Part shown: in pieces, positions 1-5,417 of the stretch
Numbering within the stretch: position 1 is the stretch's first letter
Layout of the letters: each line of letters opens with the position of its first letter
Assembly (NCBI GenBank): GCA_947166165.1
Contig: CAMVDK010000052.1
Coordinates: 1 to 14,360, forward strand
DNA: 14,360 nucleotides
Reading direction: 5' to 3'
From: an uncultured Porphyromonadaceae bacterium
GTDB lineage: Bacteria; Bacteroidota; Bacteroidia; Bacteroidales; Muribaculaceae
Notes under the pieces: generated by a model
Seen by the model: the letters and a program-made list of their open reading frames with translations, nothing else
Databases searched by the model: none
What the model was told of the DNA's origin: nothing
Translations under genes and position numbers: made by a program

Positions 1-854
<854 letters not shown>

Positions 855-930
855 CTGATTGAACTTGCACACCGCCGCGGGGACATCTGCCCGGCGGCCC
901 GGTGCGGGTTATCGGAAATAAATGTGGTCG

Positions 931-1290
931 TCAGTCGAGGTCGGGCGTGGGCATGATCACGGCGTCGGCCCAGAGCTCCTCGAGCCGGTACCGCTCGCGG
1001 TATTCCGGCAGGAAGACGTGTGCAAAAACCGTGCCATAGTCGATGACAATCCACTGCGAGTTCTGATAGCCGTCGTAGTTGAACGGGCGCACGCCGAGCG
1101 TCTTCTCGACGTATTCACGGATGGAGTCGGCCACAGCGTCCACCTGGATGGGCGTGTTGCCGTTCACGAGCACGAATCCCTCGGTGGGCGCCGACTCGAT
1201 GCCCGAGAGGTCGACGTGCACAATGCCGCGCCCCTTCTTTTCCTGGGCGCCTTCGATGATTGCTTTTACGAGTGTTGCGTTTTCTGTCAT
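931..1290 (-). CDS. rsfS: RsfS, ribosomal silencing factor (Iojap/DUF143 family)
   Basis: RsfS binds ribosomal protein L14 (uL14) on the 50S subunit and blocks subunit joining when nutrients are scarce. The 119-residue product has the family pattern in order: an N-terminal helix (LVKAIIEGAQEKKGRGI), the VDLSGIESAPTEGFVLVNG strand-turn segment, TPIQVDAVADSIREYVEK, and the C-terminal signature WIVIDYGTVFAHVF followed by YRLEELWADA. Length is typical. The frame stays open to 1344, but the -7 promoter element at 1315-1322 lies inside that extension. The ATG at 1288-1290 (MTENATLV) is therefore the likely start, leaving a leader of roughly 15-20 nt. The stop is TGA at 931-933. ftsH follows 76 bp downstream and is probably in the same operon. 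No Shine-Dalgarno is visible, which is normal for Bacteroidetes. Confidence 0.95.
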   Translation of the reverse strand: MTENATLVKAIIEGAQEKKGRGIVHVDLSGIESAPTEGFVLVNGNTPIQVDAVADSIREYVEKTLGVRPFNYDGYQNSQWIVIDYGTVFAHVFLPEYRERYRLEELWADAVIMPTPDLD

Positions 1291-1314
1291 TCTGTCGCTT
1301 TTGAGTTGAACACG

Positions 1315-1345
1315 CAAAATTAATATGAAAACTTGAAATGGCAAA
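1315..1345 (-). promoter_or_regulatory. Bacteroidetes-type promoter for rsfS-ftsH
   Basis: On the minus strand TTTG (plus 1342-1345) is followed by 19 bp and then TAATTTTG (plus 1315-1322). This is a full match to the -33 TTTG / -7 TAnnTTTG consensus of the primary Bacteroidetes sigma factor. The predicted start, near 1308, lies just upstream of the rsfS ATG at 1290. Confidence 0.8.
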
Positions 1346-1360
1346 ATTTTTCTTCTCCGC

Positions 1361-1438
1361 GGGGGTATGGGGGTGGGGCAGTGCCGCCGCGGCAGTCAGA
1401 GGGCCGTACGCCTGCGGCGGCGGGGGGGGATTGCGGGC
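1361..1438. other. G-tract block upstream of the rsfS promoter
   Basis: A strongly strand-biased stretch with G5, G5 and G4 runs at 1361-1378 and a G8 run at 1422-1429, mixed with CGG/GCC triplets. It lies just upstream of the rsfS -33 element. It shares the words GGGGGTATG and GATTGCGGG with the block at 5121-5147, upstream of the DUF3791 promoter. No gene is visible. It could form G-quadruplex-like structure, or simply be a degenerate upstream element; function unknown. Confidence 0.4.
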
Positions 1439-1443
1439 GGGGC

Positions 1444-1479
1444 AAAAAAAAGATTGCCTAACTTCGCAGTCCAGCAACC
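1444..1479 (-). terminator. Possible weak intrinsic terminator of a short minus-strand transcript
   Basis: On the minus strand GGTTGC (1479-1474) and GCAATC (1457-1452) can pair over six positions, one of them a G-U, around a 16-nt loop. Eight T residues (1451-1444) follow directly. The U tract is good but the stem is short and the loop large. The call depends partly on the matching promoter and small ORF upstream. Confidence 0.4.
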
Positions 1480-1513
1480 CTAAAAAACTATCACTTTGTA
1501 CAATTAAATACCA

Positions 1514-1540
1514 CTAACAATTCCTATATTTCAAAACCAT
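1514..1540 (-). CDS. Candidate 8-codon ORF (MVLKYRNC) with a strong ribosome-binding site
   Basis: ATG at 1538-1540 opens an eight-residue reading frame, MVLKYRNC, ending in TAG at 1514-1516. It is preceded at the ideal 7-nt spacing by AAGGAGA. Such a strong Shine-Dalgarno stands out because no large gene in this window has one. The ORF sits inside a predicted transcript that starts near 1658 and may end at the U tract 1444-1451. It could be a leader peptide controlling something downstream, an ultra-small protein, or a chance ORF in a non-coding RNA. Nothing in the eight residues identifies a function. Confidence 0.35.
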   Translation of the reverse strand: MVLKYRNC

Positions 1541-1547
1541 TCTTATG

Positions 1548-1554
1548 TCTCCTT
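1548..1554 (-). promoter_or_regulatory. Shine-Dalgarno sequence AAGGAGA
   Basis: Near-perfect anti-16S complement seven bases upstream of the ATG at 1540. It is noteworthy because the confidently called genes here lack recognisable Shine-Dalgarno sequences. Confidence 0.5.
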
Positions 1555-1664
1555 ACATTCATTGATTGTCGCTTCGCCTTCTGTTGGCCGCGCCACACGG
1601 CGGCGGGGGGTGAGTACGCCTTTCATGCCACCTGTGGCGGGGGCGCGGCTTTGTTTTGACAGCC

Positions 1665-1696
1665 CAAAATTAGAAACGATTTCTGAATCATGCAAG
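1665..1696 (-). promoter_or_regulatory. Bacteroidetes-type promoter pointing into the 1345-1660 gap
   Basis: On the minus strand cTTG (1696-1693), 20 bp, then TAATTTTG (1672-1665). The -7 octamer equals that of rsfS, and the cTTG/N20 layout equals the promoter at 3505-3536. The predicted start is near 1658. The only thing directly downstream before the rsfS promoter is the small ORF and U-tract hairpin. The transcript could also read on into rsfS as an alternative long leader. Confidence 0.6.
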
Positions 1697-1799
1697 CGAT
1701 TTTACGTCCGAAGCAACCGCGTTTCAGCCAAATGGGAGATTCGTTCAGCCAATTCACTGCCCGGAGCGTGGCACTTGGGCGTTTGGGTCGAGGTCCGGG

Positions 1800-3362
1800 T
1801 CACTTGACCACTTTGCGGCCGTCGTGAATGTAGATGCCGCTTTCGGCCGGCTCGCCGGCGTGGCGCAGGCCGCCCACGGTATACCACCCCTCGGGGTCGG
1901 CGGCCGAGCGTGTGAGCACGTCGTCGACGGGGGTGTAGATGTGCTCCTCGTAGCGCTCGAAGCGGGCGTTGTTCATCATGGCCACGAAGTCGCTGCGCGC
2001 GTGCAGGCGCGCCACCACGGCGCAGGCCAGCGTGCGTCCGGCCTGCACGTCGCTGGCGTAGCCCGTGCCGGCTATCACGGCGCTGCGCCCCATCTCAAAG
2101 CCGCGCTGCAGCAGCTGCTCCTGCAGGTCGGGCACGAGCTCGGCCAGCACCAGGGCCACGCCCCAGGCCACGGTGGCGCTCACCGATGGATAGCTGGTCG
2201 CGGCCGCGTCGGCGGCCACTCCGGCCATGGGCTGGTTGCCCACCTGGGCAAAGGGCTGGCGGCGGAACTTGGCGTCGGCCTGCAGCTGCCCAGCGGCCTC
2301 GACCAGCGCCTGGCGCGCCACGCGCACCACGTCGTGCAGGGCCGGCGTGGTCACCTCGTCGATCTGCGTCTCGAGCACCTCGCCAAAGTTGACCAGCACC
2401 GCGTCGAGCGAGGTGTCGACGTCGCCAGGCACTTGCAGCGCGCGGTCGGAAGCGCGCTCCGTGATGCCCTGCCAGTACTGCTGCACGTCGCTCAGGTAGT
2501 AGGGGCTCATCGAGTCGACCGCGGCCTCGAGGAAGCGCAGCCCCCGGGGCAGCCCGATGGTACCCTCGTCGGGCGGAGTGGTGCCGCGCAGGCTGTAATA
2601 CTCCTCGCGCGCCGCCTGGAGGTCGGTGTGGAACTCGGTGGTGTTGTGCATGCTCGCCACGGCGGCCGAGGCCGTCAGGCGCGCGGCCTCCACGTCGCTC
2701 TGCCAGTGCGCGCCCACTATCACGCGGCTCTGCCCGTACTGATAGGCGCGGCTCAGGATGGTGTCCTGCAGCTGCGGCAGCATCTCGGCCAGCACCAGCC
2801 CCACCGCCCAGCCGAAGGCCGAGTGGGCCGACGGGTAGCTGCTGTTGGTGGGCGTGCTCAGCTCGGCCTCGTCGTCGTAGCGCCCCCATGTGTGCTCGCC
2901 CATCTGCATGAACGGGCGCTTGCGCATGAAGGTCATCTTGGCATACTGCGTGCTCTTGGAGCCCGTCTCGCCCACGTGGTAGATGAGCCTGATGAGCTTG
3001 GGCGTGCGCGCGCTGCTCATCGACACGCCGATCACCGGCCCCATGATCAGCGCCAGCCGGTTGAGCCCGTATTGCGACTCGTTGCTCGCCTGTGTGCCGC
3101 GCGCGGTGCCGCGCTGACTCTTGCCCCACAGCCAGTGCTGGAAGTCGCTCGAAAACTGTGCGCTCATCGTGTCGGGCGGTGCCGGCAGATAGTGCACCGC
3201 GTTGGGCAGCTGCTCGGCCGACACATACACGCGCCTGGGCCCGGCAAAGGCACTCTCGTCGACGATCGAGTCGCTCTGGCACCAGCCAGCCACCCACACC
3301 ATTATAGCCAGAGCCGCGCACCACAGGCGGCGGCAGCCGGCATCAAAATGCTCTCTAGCCAT
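1800..3362 (-). CDS. Secreted tandem-PAP2 acid phosphatase with one active and one degenerate domain
   Basis: PAP2 enzymes hydrolyse phosphomonoesters or lipid phosphates through a phospho-histidine intermediate. This 520-residue protein has a signal-like N-terminus (about 11-28). The first PAP2 domain has all three signature motifs: K142-x6-R149-P150, PSAHS (177-181, His180), and S212-R213-x5-H219-x3-D223. A second homologous unit (about 350-455) keeps the flanking pattern, such as WGVALVLAE against WAVGLVLAE. It has lost catalytic residues: His180 corresponds to Ser395, Arg213 to Ala428 and His219 to Gly434; Asp438 remains. The last 30 residues (GWYT...GIYIHDGRKVVK) resemble the tails of the two surface proteins at 7173 and 10357, suggesting type IX secretion. 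Substrate unknown. The start ATG (3360-3362) gives the signal sequence; a TAAATTTA box at 3384-3391 is only a weak promoter candidate. Confidence 0.88.
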   Translation of the reverse strand: MAREHFDAGCRRLWCAALAIMVWVAGWCQSDSIVDESAFAGPRRVYVSAEQLPNAVHYLPAPPDTMSAQFSSDFQHWLWGKSQRGTARGTQASNESQYGLNRLALIMGPVIGVSMSSARTPKLIRLIYHVGETGSKSTQYAKMTFMRKRPFMQMGEHTWGRYDDEAELSTPTNSSYPSAHSAFGWAVGLVLAEMLPQLQDTILSRAYQYGQSRVIVGAHWQSDVEAARLTASAAVASMHNTTEFHTDLQAAREEYYSLRGTTPPDEGTIGLPRGLRFLEAAVDSMSPYYLSDVQQYWQGITERASDRALQVPGDVDTSLDAVLVNFGEVLETQIDEVTTPALHDVVRVARQALVEAAGQLQADAKFRRQPFAQVGNQPMAGVAADAAATSYPSVSATVAWGVALVLAELVPDLQEQLLQRGFEMGRSAVIAGTGYASDVQAGRTLACAVVARLHARSDFVAMMNNARFERYEEHIYTPVDDVLTRSAADPEGWYTVGGLRHAGEPAESGIYIHDGRKVVK

Positions 3363-3504
3363 GACAAAAACAATTTAAGGCCGTAAATTTACAACAATAT
3401 TTTAAAACCGCGCCCATCCTCCGCCGCAATCGGCGGCGACTTTCACAATTATTACCATTTCGCCCGCCGCCCCGGGGGGCGGCTGCAGCCCCACCCACCC
3501 GGGG

Positions 3505-3536
3505 CTTGCACCGGTCGGGAGGATTTTGTAACTTTG
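3505..3536 (+). promoter_or_regulatory. Bacteroidetes-type promoter for the 3577 gene
   Basis: cTTG (3505-3508), 20 bp, then TAACTTTG (3529-3536). The predicted start near 3543 gives a leader of about 35 nt before the ATG at 3577. Two GC-rich hairpins lie just upstream, in 3468-3504. Confidence 0.65.
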
Positions 3537-3561
3537 CAGGCGCAAAGCCCATCGCTCTGCG
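3532..3561 (+). repeat. Overlapping inverted repeats at the start of the 3577 transcript
   Basis: CTTTGC (3532-3537) and GCAAAG (3542-3547) form a six-base inverted repeat overlapping the -7 element. CGCAAAGC (3541-3548) can alternatively pair with GCTCTGCG (3554-3561), with one mismatch. Either could be an operator or a 5'-end RNA hairpin; both are short enough to occur by chance. Confidence 0.35.
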
Positions 3562-3576
3562 TTCACCTGTGTAACC

Positions 3577-3954
3577 ATGCCCGGCTGGAAAGACCTGTTC
3601 ACCCTCACCCGCCACCAACGCCAGGGCGCGCTGGTGCTGCTGGCCTTCATCGCGTTCACCCTGCTCACGCTGTGGGTGGTGCGCCTCACTGCGCCGCCCG
3701 GCGAACCCGCCGACGTGGCCGCTGTGCAGCGCTTCGAGGCCAGCATCGACTCGCTCGAGGCCGCACAGGCGCACCGCGACTCCCTCAAGCCATCCGCCCG
3801 CAACCACCGCAAGCACCACTCCGCCCGCCGCAGCAACGACGACAAGGACAACAAGCCAGCCGGCAGCAAAAAAAGCGGCAAGCGCAAAGGCACCCCCCGC
3901 CCTCCGACTCCGCAACGCCCCCTCGACCCCATGCCGCACATTCCCGGCGACTGA
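3577..3954 (+). CDS. Small membrane-anchored protein with a ComEA-like N-terminus
   Basis: The 125-residue product starts MPGWKDLFTLTRHQRQGALVL. It then has one transmembrane helix (about 17-38), a short helical segment (about 43-70), and a very basic, low-complexity tail rich in Lys, Arg, Ser and Pro ending RPLDPMPHIPGD. The opening, WKDLF...R-x-QR followed at once by a hydrophobic helix, resembles Bacteroidetes ComEA-like helix-hairpin-helix proteins. Those carry DNA-binding HhH repeats that are absent here, so it is either a truncated relative or a separate small family. The likely topology is a short cytoplasmic N-terminus with the basic tail across the membrane. It has its own promoter (3505-3536) and no Shine-Dalgarno. 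It is divergent from the PAP2 gene and convergent with the DUF cassette, so it probably forms a single-gene unit. Function unknown. Confidence 0.72.
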   Translation: MPGWKDLFTLTRHQRQGALVLLAFIAFTLLTLWVVRLTAPPGEPADVAAVQRFEASIDSLEAAQAHRDSLKPSARNHRKHHSARRSNDDKDNKPAGSKKSGKRKGTPRPPTPQRPLDPMPHIPGD

Positions 3955-4048
3955 CCCGGGCGCAAAAGGTGACGCATCCGAATGAAAGACTCGATGCCCA
4001 GTCGCTCTACCGTGCCATCGTCAGTCAAGTCCAAGAGTTCGAGAAGCC

Positions 4049-4291
4049 TCATGAGTTGCCATGCCCCATGTCGGCCTCATCATTCATCAGCAACTCATAG
4101 AGATAGGCCGGGCTTTGCACATACAATTCTCCCTCTTCGTCCTGCAGAGCCGGCATCAGCGGTGAGTTGTAGACCCGCGCCATGGCTTGCTCAAGGGAAC
4201 ACCCGGTGTCCCCAATCACATATCGCACCAATTCGCTTAACGCGTAATTGGTGAGGTAAACGGCTATTTGATGGTGTGATGGCTGGTTCAT
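4049..4291 (-). CDS. Small partner protein, third gene of the DUF3791-DUF3990 cassette
   Basis: An 80-residue protein with helical N-terminal half (QIAVYLTNYALSELVRYVI), a segment CSLEQAMARVYNS, and the motif ELYVQSPAYLYELL. From memory, small proteins with this 'LYLQSxxYLYELL' ending often sit next to DUF3990 genes; the family name was not established. Its ATG (4289-4291) overlaps the TGA of the DUF3990 frame (4288-4290) as ATGA, implying translational coupling. The in-frame TAG in the upstream gene could therefore lower its translation. It could be an antidote or regulator of the DUF3990 enzyme, by analogy with toxin-antitoxin layouts, but nothing in the sequence proves this. GC content is clearly lower than in the flanking genes. 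Confidence 0.72.
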   Translation of the reverse strand: MNQPSHHQIAVYLTNYALSELVRYVIGDTGCSLEQAMARVYNSPLMPALQDEEGELYVQSPAYLYELLMNDEADMGHGNS

Positions 4292-4776
4292 ACCATTGTG
4301 GTGTTTGTCTTTTTGAGAAAACGCAATGCACGGTTCGACGTAAAGCAGTATTGCTGATTTAAATACTTGTCTTGAAGTAGCTTCGCTGCTTCCTCGGCAG
4401 AATAAATCCCTTCCCTGAAATTTGTGAGTTGCAAGACAACGCCATCGTCTGCAATTGGGCCAATCACAATGTCGAAGTCATGCACTGGCTGATGTGAGTC
4501 TCTGTTGCGGTTGGCTTCCACAAACAGAAACTATTCCACACAAGCAGTCTCAGGGAAAACCTTAATCTTCATGTCGGAAATCCGTGCCGATTCATCCCAT
4601 TCGTAGGTTATCAGTGTTGCTTCGCCACCAAATAGCCGCGTCTTCTTGCGCGCCATGCGAATGGCTGTTTCCTTGTTGGTGGTCAAATAGAAGCCCTTGC
4701 CGAAGTCTTTGTACCTCGAGCTTTTTGAGTGGTCTATTGCGTCAATGACGGCATTAGTGCCGTGGTAGAGCTTCAT
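4288..4776 (-). pseudogene. DUF3990 ADP-ribosyltransferase-like gene interrupted by an in-frame TAG
   Basis: Two open segments, 4531-4776 (81 codons) and 4288-4521, lie in the same frame, separated only by TAG at 4531-4533 and three sense codons. Joined, they make 162 amino acids, the usual DUF3990 length. Motifs in order are MKLYHGTN (1-8), DFGKGFYLTTNKETA (24-38), ANRNRD just after the stop, DFDIVIGPIADD (100-111) and LNQQYCFTS (139-147). DUF3990 belongs to the ADP-ribosyltransferase-like families. The spread His5, Tyr30 and Gln141/142 fits an H-Y-Q/E type active site (inference). The stop is codon 82, where relatives as I recall have Trp (WLDF..NR), so one TGG to TAG change explains it. 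The stop separates the H/Y half from the Q half, so the enzyme is probably inactive unless read through. A GTG four codons later (4519-4521) could restart. Both ends overlap neighbours as ATGA. Confidence 0.85.
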
Positions 4777-4988
4777 GACAGTGTCCCTCCGTTTTTTTGG
4801 CAGACGATGAGCATGTCGTCGACGGTTTCATCCATCGGCTGTAAATGTTCCACATCATAGAACTCAATCAAGAACGCCAAACCTTTATGCTTGCTCAGAT
4901 AGCGGAAAGCCGCCTGCCTTGTGATGGAAAGGCGCTGGGCAAAAGCATAGATGCAGGCTGTAAGAAAAGGAATCTCGTACTTGCTCAT
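4773..4988 (-). CDS. DUF3791 family small protein
   Basis: A 71-residue protein, MSKYEIPFLTACIYAFAQRL..., matching the DUF3791 pattern: an N-terminal helix facing 'IPFLTACIYAFA', then 'ITRQAAFRYLSKHKGLAFLIEFYDVEHLQ', and a C-terminal 'TVDDMLIVCQKNGG'. DUF3791 proteins are commonly encoded directly before DUF3990 genes, and the pair behaves in gene order like a toxin-antitoxin or effector-regulator unit (inference). The frame stays open to 5231, but the promoter -7 element at 5049-5056 lies within that extension. The ATG at 4986-4988 is therefore chosen, with a weak GGAATG upstream. TGA at 4773-4775 overlaps the DUF3990 ATG. It is the first gene of the operon and may be autoregulated through the two palindromes in its leader. 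Confidence 0.82.
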   Translation of the reverse strand: MSKYEIPFLTACIYAFAQRLSITRQAAFRYLSKHKGLAFLIEFYDVEHLQPMDETVDDMLIVCQKNGGTLS

Positions 4989-5012
4989 ATCATTCCATTT
5001 GCAATGCGTGAA

Positions 5013-5026
5013 GCGCGACGTCGCGC
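5013..5026. repeat. Perfect 14-bp palindrome in the DUF3791 leader
   Basis: GCGCGACGTCGCGC is a perfect palindrome lying between the predicted transcription start and the DUF3791 start codon. It is only 2 bp from the second inverted repeat. It may be an operator for cassette autoregulation or a leader RNA hairpin. Confidence 0.5.
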
Positions 5027-5028
5027 CA

Positions 5029-5048
5029 CACCCGAAGTCTTTCGGGTG
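5029..5048. repeat. 20-bp inverted repeat at the DUF3791 transcription start
   Basis: CACCCGAA and TTCGGGTG are perfect 8-base arms around GTCT. The repeat begins at the base directly after the -7 element (5049-5056, minus strand), so it covers the predicted start site. That placement fits a repressor operator, or a transcript that begins with a stable tetraloop hairpin. Confidence 0.6.
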
Positions 5049-5079
5049 CAAAATTAGAAAAAATAATGTGGTCCGCAAA
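5049..5079 (-). promoter_or_regulatory. Bacteroidetes-type promoter for the DUF3791-DUF3990 cassette
   Basis: On the minus strand TTTG (5079-5076), 19 bp, then TAATTTTG (5056-5049): the same elements and spacing as the rsfS promoter. The predicted start near 5043 gives a leader of about 55 nt holding both palindromes. Confidence 0.75.
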
Positions 5080-5279
5080 AAGGAACAAGGAAATGATTTG
5101 ACTTTGTCGGCGTGAACCGCTGATTGCGGGTGTGGCGGGGGGGTATGAGGCGGTGCCGTGGGCCTCATGCGTCGGCTGCGGCTGCGGGGAGGGGGCGACA
5201 GGGCGCCCCTGACGCGCGCGTGTTTGGTCAAAAGATGTGAAATAATCGGGCGGTGCGGATGTAATTTTGTGTTTTTCCG
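5080..5279. other. GC-rich divergent intergenic region
   Basis: No gene is supported between the DUF3791 promoter and the hydrolase promoter. The region holds G-tracts (G7 at 5137-5143, more near 5185-5196) and CG-rich words. GATGTAATTTTG at 5258-5269 is repeated exactly at 5299-5310; the first copy has a -7-like octamer but no -33 element at the right distance. Confidence 0.4.
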
Positions 5280-5310
5280 CTTGTTGCGCGAAAAAAATGA
5301 TGTAATTTTG
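5280..5310 (+). promoter_or_regulatory. Bacteroidetes-type promoter for the three-gene secreted-protein operon
   Basis: cTTG (5280-5283), 19 bp, then TAATTTTG (5303-5310). The predicted start near 5317 gives a leader of about 100 nt before the hydrolase ATG at 5418. Confidence 0.65.
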
Positions 5311-5324
5311 CGGTTTCAAACCGC
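5310..5324. repeat. 15-bp perfect inverted repeat at the operon transcription start
   Basis: GCGGTTT and AAACCGC are perfect 7-base arms around one C. The repeat overlaps the last base of the -7 element and the predicted start site, the same position as the repeat in the DUF3791 promoter but with a different sequence. It may be an operator or a 5'-terminal RNA hairpin. Confidence 0.5.
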
Positions 5325-5345
5325 CTCTCCGCCACCGTCAAGGCC

Positions 5346-5413
5346 ATGCGCGCGTCCGTGCGCGCGTCTGTCGCGTCTGGATGAGGCTGAAAACTCCTAA
5401 TCATATTCTATAA
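5346..5413 (+). other. Two overlapping mini-ORFs in the operon leader
   Basis: ATG at 5346 opens a 12-residue frame with a repeated RASV word, ending in TGA (5382-5384). That stop overlaps a second ATG (5381-5383, ATGA), which opens a 10-residue frame ending in TAA (5411-5413), five bases before the hydrolase ATG. Neither has a Shine-Dalgarno. A coupled leader-peptide chain is possible but may be chance. Confidence 0.2.
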
Positions 5414-5417
5414 AAAG

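Noticed and set aside
1824..3386. A 520-codon plus-strand open frame opposite the phosphatase gene
   Set aside because: It is antisense to a gene with intact PAP2 motifs and a signal peptide. Its composition (His/Val/Gly/Arg-rich, no domain) is what GC-rich third positions give on the complementary strand.
3402..4052. A 216-codon minus-strand frame across the 3577 gene
   Set aside because: Most of it is antisense to a gene with a good promoter and a membrane helix; only the first 33 codons were kept as a possible remnant.
5258..5269. TAATTTTG at 5262-5269 as a second operon promoter
   Set aside because: No TTTG-like -33 element at 19-20 bp; the nearest TTTG (5223-5226) is 35 bp away.
5158..5400. 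An 80-codon plus-strand frame between the DUF cassette and the hydrolase
   Set aside because: Arg/Cys-rich, crosses the predicted promoter and transcription start, and shows no motif.
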